Positions 9,501-17,641 are shown, numbered from the stretch's first letter. The stretch: 32,767 bases of DNA from Candidatus Thalassarchaeum sp. (GCA_022449845.1 JAKUOE010000007.1:1-32767), one strand, 5' to 3'. Notes: generated from the sequence alone by a model not told the origin. Program-made: numbers and translations.

Positions 9501-11603
9501 ATGGTTCAAGCGAGTGTACATGATGGACTCGCCCTGAGACGTGTTTGAGTTCTCAAGCCATGAAAGGTGGATGTTGTTCTGGTTGTCAGAGAGAATCTGC
9601 GGCATGTACGACGAGGCTCGCCAGGGATCATTCGGATTGACGTTGGCATATCCCTCAACATAGGAAATTCTGGTATCGACGATTTTCTTGATACCGTAAG
9701 TGGGCAGGCCACCTGAAACGCCGTCCCATTCTGCTGAACCGCGTAGGCGGAGGCGGGAATAGTAGACTTCGTAGTTGTCGTCTTTGTCAAAACCATAGTC
9801 GCGAGTGTCCATCCATGTAAGATGTGTATCTCCACTGTTGTCAATCGCGAGTGCTGGATGTAGACTGAATGCGTCATCTAGAGTAACACGGGTATCATTG
9901 ACCACAACAAGGTGACCGTAGCCATTCGAATCTTGACTTGGGCCGAGATCCTCGGTGTAGCGATTGTTGGATTCGTCGGTTCCAGATTGTCCGTAGACCC
10001 AACCAGGTGCTGGATTCTGAATCTTTGAGTATGGATCCAAGACAGTCATGTAGATTTCACGACTGTTGTTGGTTGCTAGGAAAACCATTGCCTCAACCAA
10101 TGTAGCCATGTTGTTGGCTGAAGATGCGGGGAAAGCATACACTTGTCCTCCAGCATCAGTATTTCGGGTTGTGGAACCTGGACAAATTCGCGGGTTCATA
10201 TTCACCTGCCCGTTTGGACATTGTGCGAGATCTTTCATGTGACTTGCAACTTGGTTGTTTGCGCCCCAAGATGAACCATAAATTCCCACAGGGATTACTC
10301 CTGCATCAACGCAAGCGTCGTGAGCTTCGTTGATACTGGCAATGTCATCAGATTGTTGGGGTGGGTCTCCACCCTTGGGTCCCTCGTCACTGATTGGAAT
10401 GATAATCTTGGTTGCATTTGGATTCCATTTGTGGTCGTGTGTGGTCGGTGGGTTTCCGGGGACGTTGCCCTGTGCATCTACCCAAGACAAACATGACCAA
10501 GCACTACCTGGTCCCCAATCTTCACCTTGGTAACCGCCACTTTGTGCACCACCATTGTAGATGGTTGAGTGTAGTTTGACGAGGCCGCCCGAGTCATCTC
10601 CTAGCGTAAGGTGATTGGATCTTGGGTTCTCGTGGTGAGGTGGACTAGAACATGCGCCGCTTGTTGCAGCACTTGGGAAAAATCCACCCAATGCATACAA
10701 TGTTTCGAATACCGAGATGTTCGCCTCTTCAAGCATAGGCTTGATTCCGGGGAATGTGCCGCCGTTGGACCATGAGCCGCCGTAGAAAACAACACACATG
10801 TCGGCCCATTCTGAATACATGGAACCTGATGTATCGATTGCTGAAACAATCTCCACCTTTCCACCACGGGTATCATCCCATGCAATCTGCACGAAATCAT
10901 CTGCATCGATTGCGATGTCAGGGTGGCCTTTGTGCCCAATGATGGGCGTCAATAGCGTGCTGTCAATCGCTGTGATTGCTTCACGGGATGCCTCATCGAT
11001 CTCTAGGAATTTGTAGTAAATTTGTGGTTGTTGGAAATACTTGTCGTGTCGATCGTACGAGTCTTCCCACACGATGTGGACATTGTCCTGACTGTCAACT
11101 GCGAGTGCGGGCCAATCTCGGTTCTGTTGTCGGCGTACAACTTCTGTATCATCGATAATTGAGATTGTGCTGTCATCAGCAGATGTGCCATCCTGATCGT
11201 CCAAGCTAGGGTCGAGTAGCGTGTACAGGATTTCGTGTTGGCTGGCCTTGTTGGCCCATGTGACGTGGACGCGGTCCTCTGAATCGATGTCGATATCGGG
11301 GTGCCAAGCACGATGGCCGCCGCCGTTCGAAATTTGGGTGACGTCGATGACGGTTTGAGCACGAGGATCTAGCATCGTGTAGTAGAGATGCTGTGTGTTT
11401 CGTGACCAGATGACGTGGATGTTGCCTTCGCTATCACTTGTCATCGATGCCATTCGTTCGTTGACTGCGCCACCATCGACAAGTTGCACTGCGTCAGTAA
11501 TGACCACAGATGCACCTTGAGCAGTTGGTGGTGTGTATGCAACCAATGTTGTGCTCATCAAGAAAATCATCACCATTGTGATGCTACCATATTTGTTGTT
11601 CAT
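6594..11603 (-). CDS. Giant secreted surface protein: propeller-like repeats, vWA, CARDB/NEW3-type domains, C-terminal TM anchor
   Basis: This 1669-aa protein starts with a signal peptide (residues 1-30, ending near PTAQGA). At least seven repeats of the pattern D-x2-N/D-x-H/V-x-W, such as GNIHVIW, NVHIVW and NIHLSW, suggest sialidase- or BNR-like propeller blades. Between two of them, at about residues 250-500, lies a von Willebrand A-like domain with the MIDAS motif DTSGSM (D257) and IIIPISDEGP near 395. Residues about 800-1440 hold several NEW3/CARDB-type domains with motifs such as TNTGN and TNNGN. A DADNDGVVDN calcium-type loop lies near 1455, and a final CARDB domain spans about 1480-1605. 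A membrane helix near 1620-1642 is followed by a basic stop and a short cytoplasmic tail. It should be anchored outside the cell. Adhesion, sensing or scaffolding are possible; no enzyme motif is visible. Confidence 0.88.
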   Translation of the reverse strand: MNNKYGSITMVMIFLMSTTLVAYTPPTAQGASVVITDAVQLVDGGAVNERMASMTSDSEGNIHVIWSRNTQHLYYTMLDPRAQTVIDVTQISNGGGHRAWHPDIDIDSEDRVHVTWANKASQHEILYTLLDPSLDDQDGTSADDSTISIIDDTEVVRRQQNRDWPALAVDSQDNVHIVWEDSYDRHDKYFQQPQIYYKFLEIDEASREAITAIDSTLLTPIIGHKGHPDIAIDADDFVQIAWDDTRGGKVEIVSAIDTSGSMYSEWADMCVVFYGGSWSNGGTFPGIKPMLEEANISVFETLYALGGFFPSAATSGACSSPPHHENPRSNHLTLGDDSGGLVKLHSTIYNGGAQSGGYQGEDWGPGSAWSCLSWVDAQGNVPGNPPTTHDHKWNPNATKIIIPISDEGPKGGDPPQQSDDIASINEAHDACVDAGVIPVGIYGSSWGANNQVASHMKDLAQCPNGQVNMNPRICPGSTTRNTDAGGQVYAFPASSANNMATLVEAMVFLATNNSREIYMTVLDPYSKIQNPAPGWVYGQSGTDESNNRYTEDLGPSQDSNGYGHLVVVNDTRVTLDDAFSLHPALAIDNSGDTHLTWMDTRDYGFDKDDNYEVYYSRLRLRGSAEWDGVSGGLPTYGIKKIVDTRISYVEGYANVNPNDPWRASSYMPQILSDNQNNIHLSWLENSNTSQGESIMYTRLNHTNDVGDWPLNSIAAAVLDPWERVDVTEWQSDKLGPNNGRAPDLSQPPAFANDLGSGAHIAWSDTNKCNENSNNGAYTLCYTHVLTGQVDVELAEDETYYHVIEPGEQTIYNLTVNNSTPGPIDLVSDTFAVNLSGVPVNWTANLFFSDNHTAIFPETPIFLMGGESVRVYLRVRAPSIYQANEDELAQIVVSAVSYKDPAIRSDRLTLTLMDVVHGIELETSHYQSDVEQGETAIFSITITNTGNVFDTFAFYDPTTLQGQQEWLLPWGWQINFPLMVSLDPGQSVTKNLEISVPTTQDPGTFALYLKGWSMGEPVKSLDKGTYDVLELWVNVSIRSTGNIIFEIFDTSEYVMPGDCHTYTIDVIKKFAPGYLIFTTPGAPELKPDGMPMNEWQYDHWTVDLDFSNAPGGNEGEMSKPRHWSIIDVPREVGVIVCAPLNATAGLGPAITVKAHLQGASRVSDSVILSTNVIHVYDLDMTAEETSHAVDPGQALVIPVTTTNDGNGPDRYDMRTASITDSNGSQLLWDIEIPRATLSELERDNAETVDVILNIPGQIVAGTYQVVVKVYSEEYFDGTDERDAILFDITVNQFHDMQIWLDETVESQIKTTAPGRTVRYLLNVTNNGNVPDIPTLHNHTKSGNDWNDQPSMGSLTSWDVSFAMVEDFDTELPREIPCEELGVGQAAPLYGCALHADGTWSLAEMPAYTTVQVMVIIDISPAAMLANREIGIKVLSNYGGSPNGDTDETASWLDSCTIDADNDGVVDNVYPCDTNEQVLRIRLRAPDLELIDVSAVRVEAPVGDMIPINVQIINRGNVHATDINIVLCEDETQDNLRNNICSEENVAYRQVIGALMPPDDSGSAEAVEITLLYPVTAGNHDVSVIVDPGNLIIEANEANNRKDLGELSSENGWIDVALEAAGEWSVPTMILLLTIALMAVAGMVMVARRREALARVDAQSSMLSIDDEMRF

Positions 11604-11617
11604 ATTCTTCGACCCCC

Positions 11618-11647
11618 GGAGAACATCTCCAGCGTTCTGATAACGCT
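11618..11647 (-). promoter_or_regulatory. Two adjacent perfect inverted repeats before the giant surface-protein gene
   Basis: GGAGA-ACA-TCTCC (11618-11630) and AGCGTT-CTGAT-AACGCT (11631-11647) are perfect, directly abutting inverted repeats 15 to 44 bases upstream of the ATG. They could be operators or hairpins in the mRNA leader. If transcription starts near 11635, the first lies in the 5' UTR and the second overlaps the start. Confidence 0.4.
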
Positions 11648-11656
11648 ATTTCACTC

Positions 11657-11666
11657 CTACTTAACC
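11657..11666 (-). promoter_or_regulatory. Possible TATA box for the giant surface-protein gene
   Basis: On the minus strand this reads GGTTAAGTAG, with TTTCGG before it as a possible B-recognition element. Its distance predicts a start near 11635 and a leader of about 30 nt. This is a position and composition argument only. Confidence 0.3.
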
Positions 11667-11712
11667 GAAACCCTCTGCGGTCAGTTTCGCGCAAGCGCGC
11701 GCGTGAGGGGAT

Positions 11713-12333
11713 TCAAGCCCATTCAGAGGGGTCAAAGCCAGTTCCGAAACCACCAGTTTCGTCGGTCTCAACCTCGCGTGTCGAATGGGTGGCTTCAGGC
11801 TCGGGTTGGTTGCCGCCCTTGGCCCAATCATCTACAGGGCCAGGCTTCCCAATTCCAGGACCATAGGAGAATTTGATTTCATGGATGACTGACAACTTGG
11901 ATAACCACAATCGTCGGAGTGTTTGCATCACTTCATTCTGCGTGACCCCATCGAACCATGTAGGCATTGAGAGATTGAATGCTTGCAAGGGACCTGGTTT
12001 TTCCTCTCCGTGCCCTACATGTAACACCCAATCAACATGTGATCGAGTGAGGCGGAGGCGTGTTTCATGAAGCCATTCTTCCCAACCATGGGCGTCGTCA
12101 TTCGCATGTTTGGCCATCTCATCTTGTTGTCCAGCATCGACTTGTGTGACACTGGAAATGACCAACAAATTGCGACCCTTTGGAGATAAGACATTGAACA
12201 GATGTCCATGCTTGGTTGGAGGGTATCTGACTAGAAAATGAAAGTCAGCCCGTGGGTCTTCGCGATCCCTGATTTCAAGTCCTTCACCGGACAACCATTT
12301 CCGCACATTTCCCTCGATATCCCGGGTCGCCAT
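11713..12333 (-). CDS. Conserved hypothetical protein, possibly DUF2299-like
   Basis: This is a 206-aa soluble protein. The N-terminal 130 residues (WLSGEGLEIRDRE, a beta-hairpin with FHFLVRYPP, then NVLSPKGRNLLVISS) recall small archaeal proteins of the DUF2299 type, but I hold that link only weakly. The C-terminal 50 residues are rich in Gly, Pro and acidic residues and look disordered. No catalytic motif, membrane helix or signal peptide is seen. It follows the acyltransferase gene by 21 bases on the same strand, so it may be its operon partner. The GC-rich stretch GCGCAAGCGCGCGC just after its stop can form a hairpin but has no T-run. Function unknown. Confidence 0.7.
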   Translation of the reverse strand: MATRDIEGNVRKWLSGEGLEIRDREDPRADFHFLVRYPPTKHGHLFNVLSPKGRNLLVISSVTQVDAGQQDEMAKHANDDAHGWEEWLHETRLRLTRSHVDWVLHVGHGEEKPGPLQAFNLSMPTWFDGVTQNEVMQTLRRLWLSKLSVIHEIKFSYGPGIGKPGPVDDWAKGGNQPEPEATHSTREVETDETGGFGTGFDPSEWA

Positions 12334-12354
12334 GTACGTGTGGCGGACGCCGAC

Positions 12355-13896
12355 CTATTTCAGCGCAGCGAGCAAATCGTGGATGTCCTTGAGAATCGGT
12401 ACATTGGTTGAGTTGCGGCCAAATCGATTGATGCAGCGCGCATCTCTAGAGATGATGTGTAAATCCCATGCTAGAAGGGCAATCTTGTTTGAAAGGTGGA
12501 AGGCGAATGGGAGCAATACGGTGATGAGGACAATGTGTAATGCGCTGATTGTCAAAGGTCCAAAGAATGCGTAGAGCGCGAATATCGCCATGGGGATGGG
12601 CCAAATAATCATCGGACCCAGCATCGCCGCGAGGAAATGGTAGGTGGTTCTTGCATCCAATCCTTCATCCGTATTGTCCCCTAGAATTTTCGCAATTAGA
12701 ATCATCACGCCGCTTCCATACAATGTCAATGGCGCGGCGAGTAGGGCGAGAACAATCGCAGGAAGCACAGCGAGGTGTTCCTTCATCGAAGGTGTGCGCA
12801 AACCATCGGAATCCAGTGCTCGACCATCCAGCCCTACAGAATGGAGGGCTTTGCCGACTCGATTTGCAGGTTCTTGCAATGAAATGAGATTGTTGGGTTC
12901 TAATCGAATCTCCTCCCGAATCGTGCGGGCCGCCAAGACTTCTTCGCGCCATGAATTCAATCTCTTCCCTTTGGCAATCGAGCGAAGGTGGCCAAGGACG
13001 TGCCAGGTCCGATGCTCATCCCAAGTGGATGCGTCGGGAGTCAGGGGGGTTAGATCTTCACGAACTTGGTCTCGTAGTGTGTTAACTGTGTCAGCTGGGG
13101 CTTCGACCCATTCACCTTCGAGAAGCCGCTTTCGATCTTCGACAGAATGAACCGCATCCTCAAGCGAAATCGGGTTGCCGTATTCGAACCATGCATCTGT
13201 TCTGAAGTACCATGAAACTCGGTAATGCAATCCCACTGGAAGGAGGTGAGGAGGGGGTGCGCCACGCTCTCGGGCGATGGAATTTGCAGCAATGACAGAG
13301 CGCATTGGACCGGTTCGAAGGCGGCGCATCATGGAATCTTCATGGGATGTTCCTTCTGGGAACAGGGCACTCCCATGTCCATTGGCAATACATTCTGCAA
13401 GCGTCAACATGGTCTTCGAATTGATTCTAGAGGCGGCTTCTGCCGATGCGCCACCGCGCGCGCGTTCGGCTTGCCGGATTATGGGTTGAGATCCAGAAAT
13501 GGATGCGATGTGTCCAATCAATGGGCGTGTGAGTAAATCGTGGCGGCCCCCGAACACCAACTTCTTCGGTTGTGTGACAAGAATGGTGGCTGAGTCAATC
13601 AATGCGTTTGTATGCCAAGCAACGGTGAGTACGCCCGCCTCTTCTGAGATATTTTCTTGGCCGGTGATTTCGATGGTTCTGAACTGCTGCCGAAGAGCCA
13701 ATCGACACATACCTCTGATGAGATTGTAAAACCACAGAACACCGGGGTGTTCACCTGGTTTGGAAGCATGTCTACGTCGTTTCTCAATCTTGTCGACATC
13801 AATCTGTGATGCGCTTTTGGAAAGTGGAGGAAGGATGTCGCCATGATGATCGACAGCACCATCATCGCCAGATTGAACTGTCTGCTTCGCCATCAT
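12355..13896 (-). CDS. PlsC-type 1-acyl-glycerol-phosphate acyltransferase with C-terminal membrane domain
   Basis: This 513-aa protein has the LPLAT/PlsC acyltransferase signature. HTNALID near residue 94 is the HX4D catalytic motif, and FPEGTS near residue 178 is the acyl-acceptor phosphate-binding block. Such enzymes move a fatty acyl chain onto a glycerol phosphate or a related acceptor and are normal in bacteria and eukaryotes. The domain covers about residues 70-270. A helical linker follows, then several membrane helices at about 385-470. Two adjacent ATG codons exist (13896 and 13893). A GGTGAT Shine-Dalgarno immediately upstream abuts the first and sits 3 bases from the second, so 13893 may be the real start. 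It lies 18 bases after the HIT gene. Its presence in an archaeon is notable. Confidence 0.88.
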   Translation of the reverse strand: MMAKQTVQSGDDGAVDHHGDILPPLSKSASQIDVDKIEKRRRHASKPGEHPGVLWFYNLIRGMCRLALRQQFRTIEITGQENISEEAGVLTVAWHTNALIDSATILVTQPKKLVFGGRHDLLTRPLIGHIASISGSQPIIRQAERARGGASAEAASRINSKTMLTLAECIANGHGSALFPEGTSHEDSMMRRLRTGPMRSVIAANSIARERGAPPPHLLPVGLHYRVSWYFRTDAWFEYGNPISLEDAVHSVEDRKRLLEGEWVEAPADTVNTLRDQVREDLTPLTPDASTWDEHRTWHVLGHLRSIAKGKRLNSWREEVLAARTIREEIRLEPNNLISLQEPANRVGKALHSVGLDGRALDSDGLRTPSMKEHLAVLPAIVLALLAAPLTLYGSGVMILIAKILGDNTDEGLDARTTYHFLAAMLGPMIIWPIPMAIFALYAFFGPLTISALHIVLITVLLPFAFHLSNKIALLAWDLHIISRDARCINRFGRNSTNVPILKDIHDLLAALK

Positions 13897-13902
13897 ATCA
13901 CC
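13897..13902 (-). promoter_or_regulatory. Ribosome binding site GGTGAT of the acyltransferase gene
   Basis: On the minus strand GGTGAT is a perfect match to the ATCACC at the 3' end of archaeal 16S rRNA. It favours the second of the two tandem ATG codons (spacing 3), the same spacing as at the flavoprotein gene ending at 17638. Confidence 0.55.
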
Positions 13903-13914
13903 CTATGAATCGAA

Positions 13915-14349
13915 TCAATGAGATTGTAATCGCTCGGACAATTCTGCTAACGCCGCAAAATCAGGGTCTCCACCTGGAGGCGGGGAGTCGGGCCAGCAAG
14001 CGAGTAGAGTGAGGCCTCCATCTCCAAACGTCCGCGGGCACACGTGAATGTGCACATGGGGGACTTCTTGGCCAGCGGTTGGTCCATCGTGGACCCCGAC
14101 GGAGAAATCTTGTGTGCCAAACTCTGCTGTGAGGCGTCTCTGCACTTCAACCACGCCCGCCATCAGTCCTTGCAGGCTTTCTGAAGAGAGATCGGCAAGT
14201 CGCTGGGCTTGTTCTTTGGGAACGACCAATGTGTGTCCTGCTCGACGCGGATAGATGTCCAAGAAGGCGTACCAATGATCACCTTCTGCAACCTTGGATG
14301 AGGGGATTTCACCTTGGATGATTTTTGTGAACAAAGTCGGTTCGTCCAT
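13915..14349 (-). CDS. HIT family hydrolase
   Basis: This 144-aa protein is the usual size for a histidine triad protein, a nucleotide hydrolase or transferase acting on phosphoramidate, dinucleoside polyphosphate or AMP-conjugate substrates. The N-terminus (FTKIIQGEIPSSKV, then FLDIYPRRAGHTLVVPK) matches the Hint/Fhit core. The triad is VPHVHIHVCPR, with H98, H100 and H102. H98 and H100 help bind phosphate and H102 is at the nucleophile position by family analogy. The ATG at 14349 has GAGG five bases upstream. It lies immediately before the acyltransferase gene, probably in one transcript. The precise substrate is not predictable. Confidence 0.93.
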   Translation of the reverse strand: MDEPTLFTKIIQGEIPSSKVAEGDHWYAFLDIYPRRAGHTLVVPKEQAQRLADLSSESLQGLMAGVVEVQRRLTAEFGTQDFSVGVHDGPTAGQEVPHVHIHVCPRTFGDGGLTLLACWPDSPPPGGDPDFAALAELSERLQSH

Positions 14350-14374
14350 GGTCCTCGGATGATGCTATGCATCA

Positions 14375-15994
14375 TCAATCCGACTCATGGAGACCATCGT
14401 AATTTGTGCCCAAATAGGCGGCCCAACTGAGGTGATTGGGTGTGGTCGCATTCAAATCCATTCGCGTGACTGTCCAAGATGCGGTAGTGGATGAATAACC
14501 CGTTGTTGTAGTCGCAATCAATTCCAAGTCTCCATCCTGATCCAAATCGACAATGGTGGGAGTTCCTATGCTCATCTCACTTCGATTGTAGAGTTCTGTA
14601 TTCTCAAAATTACATGAGTTGAGAATGGATGCTTGATTGTGGAAAATGTAGGCTTCATTCCCAGAAAATAGTTCACCTGCACCCCGAATCATCAGAATCT
14701 CATCTCGGCTATCTCCGTCTAAATCTGCAGCCAAGGGACTGGTGAAACTGGTGTGTTCAGTGTCCTCTATCCAAAGGATTTGGCCGGTGGCCCCATCGAC
14801 CAACAAACTCGTTGAACCGGTGTACATTGGGAAGGCACCAATGACGTAGTGCGTGAATACATCTGGAACGGCGTCATCTGTGAAGTAACCAATGGCTGGT
14901 GATGCCCAAGATTCGGCGTCTGTGACCGTTCCACCGGATGTGTGGTCTTTGACATCAATCGACCAGATTTCAGAATAATTTCGTCCATCGATTGCTAGCA
15001 ATCGACCATCAAATGTACTCACGACGAGGTCCTGAATTCCATCGAGTGTGAGGTCGGCGATGGATGGGGGAGCCATGACGCCCTTCGCCACGTTCGGGGT
15101 TGGATCAACAATTCGCTGGGCGCTGGTGAGATCACCGGCCATGATGGCGTCGATGGAGGTCGTCCAAAGTCCTCCATCCCAAGTCTCACCACCCGTCCCA
15201 AAGAGGACTTCAATTTCCATCGAGGGATGAGGGTGATAGAGGAGGGGAGACATGTATGTCTCACGACCATCAGGGGTATCGGCCACGGCAAGAAGTTCGC
15301 CGGATGCGCCTGAAATAATCATCAGATATCCGTTGTCGCGTGGAGCACTGGGTCCCTGTGTGGGGTCACCTCCGTTCGAAGTCAACCAATCCTGGATGCC
15401 GTCCTGATTCTGATCGGCAATGAAGTGACCTGTGTAGAATTGATACCATTGTTCGCGTTCATCATTGTTAGAATCGAATTGCCAGATGATGCTGCCATCG
15501 ATTCCACTGAGTGCGAACAGTTGGTGATTGCGGCCGCCTAGAATCACGTCGAGTGTGTCATCTCCATCGAGATGGGCAAATTGAGCGGAGGCAAACATCT
15601 CGCCTGAGGCATTGTTCTCCCAGAGGAGTGTACCATTCGAACCATCCAACGCGATAATGCTGCCCGTCACTTCTTCTTCGATTCCTGTGCCCACTACGAT
15701 GTCAAGGATATCGTCCCCGGTGAGATCAACAGTGTGTAGAGATGACATCATCCGATTGGATCCCGTAGCTGTCCAACTTGTTGCAAATTCTGATGAAGGT
15801 GTGGAGGAACAGGTGTGAACTGTTGCGCATTCGCTTCCCTCTGGACATGGAGGGTGGTCTGGAATCGCTAAATCTGGAACGGTTCGAGTGTCTTCATTGA
15901 CTTCCGTTGAATCAGGAATGTTGGCTACTTGGATTAGGAGAATCAAAATCACGGTTAGGATTGCAACTCCCTTGTAGTCAGAGATGGAGCGCAT
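14375..15994 (-). CDS. Secreted FG-GAP/PQQ-like beta-propeller protein
   Basis: This 539-aa protein begins with a hydrophobic signal or anchor helix (residues about 9-25) after MRSISDYKG. The body has at least seven repeats of the type DLTGDDILDIVVG, DLDGDSRDEILMI and DLDQDGDLELIAT. These are FG-GAP blades with DxDxDG-like calcium loops. They alternate with ALDGSNGTLLW-type strands typical of PQQ-like propellers, so a single 7- or 8-bladed propeller is likely. A cysteine pair near the N-terminus may form a disulfide. No hydrolase motif is seen, so a binding or structural role outside the cell is the best guess. GATAAG on the minus strand near 16018-16023 is about 26 bases before the ATG, which would fit a leaderless transcript. 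Confidence 0.88.
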   Translation of the reverse strand: MRSISDYKGVAILTVILILLIQVANIPDSTEVNEDTRTVPDLAIPDHPPCPEGSECATVHTCSSTPSSEFATSWTATGSNRMMSSLHTVDLTGDDILDIVVGTGIEEEVTGSIIALDGSNGTLLWENNASGEMFASAQFAHLDGDDTLDVILGGRNHQLFALSGIDGSIIWQFDSNNDEREQWYQFYTGHFIADQNQDGIQDWLTSNGGDPTQGPSAPRDNGYLMIISGASGELLAVADTPDGRETYMSPLLYHPHPSMEIEVLFGTGGETWDGGLWTTSIDAIMAGDLTSAQRIVDPTPNVAKGVMAPPSIADLTLDGIQDLVVSTFDGRLLAIDGRNYSEIWSIDVKDHTSGGTVTDAESWASPAIGYFTDDAVPDVFTHYVIGAFPMYTGSTSLLVDGATGQILWIEDTEHTSFTSPLAADLDGDSRDEILMIRGAGELFSGNEAYIFHNQASILNSCNFENTELYNRSEMSIGTPTIVDLDQDGDLELIATTTTGYSSTTASWTVTRMDLNATTPNHLSWAAYLGTNYDGLHESD

Positions 15995-16045
15995 GGTGCT
16001 GGGAGGGGTTCTAACCTCTTATCGTTGGTTGCTTCGGTGCGGCGT

Positions 16046-17638
16046 TTAACTGCGAAGAGTCAGTTTCGTCACAGAGCCATCATTGCCTGCGAGAGAGTGT
16101 TTGGCCTGCTTCGCATCTGTCTCAGGATGATCGGTGCGAACGTGCGTGCCCCGACTCTCTTCACGTGCCAATGCAGCAGAGACGGCTGCTGCGGCGACTG
16201 AAAGTAAACCCTGTGTTTGAAGCATAGAGACCATCTCCGTATTCATCACCGGACTCGTGTCGGTGATGCTGACTTTCATTTCCTGAAGTTCTTGAATCGT
16301 AGATGCGGCGTTCGATAGGCCTGATGCGTCACGCTCTGAACCCATGTGTGTGCGCATGGTGCTAGCCAATTTTGACTGAATGGCACCTGAACTGGCGCCA
16401 TCTGAACCAGCCTCAGTCAATATGGAATCGTGGAGATGGTGGGCATCGGTCAAGGCAACAGAAATTGCACTCGATGCTGTGTGCTTAGATGACGATGCAT
16501 GTCCTGCTGCTGAAGTTCCCGAGATCATCCCACTGCTCAATGCGCCGAGAAGGTGGTCGCCACTGTTGACTGCGGCTCCATGTAGACCTGAACAGGCTGC
16601 ATCACCTGCTGCGAAAAGTCCGGGTAGAGGGGTGTCCCAAGACCCATTGATTACGTTCCCTGATACATCAACGGGAATCCCGCCAATGGTTGATCCTGCA
16701 ATCGGCAGAAGGGGAATCAATTGCTCAGTGCAATCGATTCCACAACGAGAAGACAAGGTTGCGGCAACCCCTGCAAACCATGGTGAATCCGAACGTGGAA
16801 TGCCAGTCAGATCCAACGATGCACCACCTGCAGAGAGAATGGCTAGAGCAAGTGCATCGGGTCCGTCGTCCATGGGTAGAGGTTGGCCTTCTAGGTCACT
16901 GATTGTGCCACCGGATCCAAGAACATCAAGAGGAAGGCAAAGTGTTGTCTCAGCAACCGTCAGTGGATGCATGGACGTGAATTCAAGATTGGCCAGAGCG
17001 ATACCGGAACGTAGTGCTAGATGAGCCGATGTGCCCATTGCGATTCCATCACCGTTCCAAGCACTCTGGAATCCGGAACCTGCAAGCAGAATTGATTTGG
17101 CTTGAATTCCAAATACCTCTCCAGATTGGATATCGAGTGCAATCAGGCCGCATGCTCGACCTGTATCGATTACAAGGTCAAGAATTTCAATATCGCCGCG
17201 ACGAGGGATATTGCGCTTGATGCATTGTTCTTCAAGAATGGAGCGAACTTCGCGCAGTGTTGAGTCGCCGGTGCTCGCAGTCCGGGGGTTTGATTGTCCG
17301 GGCAATTGTCCTAGGTGGGGTGATCCGTTGCGATCGCGGCGAAGATTCAAGCCCCATCGCTCCAGTTCAGCAAGAAGTTCCACAGCTGTATTGGTTGATG
17401 CGGCAACGACATCGCTCTCGCACAAATCGGCGCCGACACGTTTTGTGTCTGCGGCATGAGTCGATGAATCGGTTTCTCCAGACGATGCAGCCAATCCGCA
17501 ACTCATTGCGTCGGCTGAGGAAGATGAGGGGGATGTTGGGCTCAATACGGTCACCGTTGCACCTTCATCAGATGCGGCAATGGCAGCACGGAGTCCGGCA
17601 ACACTGCCTCCGACGATGACGACATCCCAAGCCTGCAT
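16046..17638 (-). CDS. SdhA/FrdA/NadB-like flavoprotein lacking the catalytic residues
   Basis: This 530-aa protein has the fold of the fumarate reductase/succinate dehydrogenase flavoprotein family. The FAD-binding motif is VVIVGGSVAGLRAAIAA (residues 6-22), LPGLFAAGDAACSGLHGA lies at 338-355, and the C-terminal helical domain ends in AREESRGTHVRTDHPETD. H224 in MHPLT matches the substrate-binding His of HPTG. The catalytic arginine position is D261, the HYxMGGI histidine is G315, and the GANRLGGNSL arginine is V357. No covalent-FAD histidine motif or iron-sulfur partner gene is nearby. It probably binds FAD but should not interconvert succinate and fumarate or oxidise aspartate by the standard mechanism. 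Start chosen because GGTGAT lies 3 bases upstream. Actual substrate unknown. Confidence 0.87.
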   Translation of the reverse strand: MQAWDVVIVGGSVAGLRAAIAASDEGATVTVLSPTSPSSSSADAMSCGLAASSGETDSSTHAADTKRVGADLCESDVVAASTNTAVELLAELERWGLNLRRDRNGSPHLGQLPGQSNPRTASTGDSTLREVRSILEEQCIKRNIPRRGDIEILDLVIDTGRACGLIALDIQSGEVFGIQAKSILLAGSGFQSAWNGDGIAMGTSAHLALRSGIALANLEFTSMHPLTVAETTLCLPLDVLGSGGTISDLEGQPLPMDDGPDALALAILSAGGASLDLTGIPRSDSPWFAGVAATLSSRCGIDCTEQLIPLLPIAGSTIGGIPVDVSGNVINGSWDTPLPGLFAAGDAACSGLHGAAVNSGDHLLGALSSGMISGTSAAGHASSSKHTASSAISVALTDAHHLHDSILTEAGSDGASSGAIQSKLASTMRTHMGSERDASGLSNAASTIQELQEMKVSITDTSPVMNTEMVSMLQTQGLLSVAAAAVSAALAREESRGTHVRTDHPETDAKQAKHSLAGNDGSVTKLTLRS

Positions 17639-17641
17639 GAT

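Noticed and set aside
16046-17638. Functional succinate dehydrogenase flavoprotein or L-aspartate oxidase
   Set aside because: The catalytic Arg and the substrate-binding His and Arg are absent, and no SdhB or quinolinate-pathway gene is adjacent.
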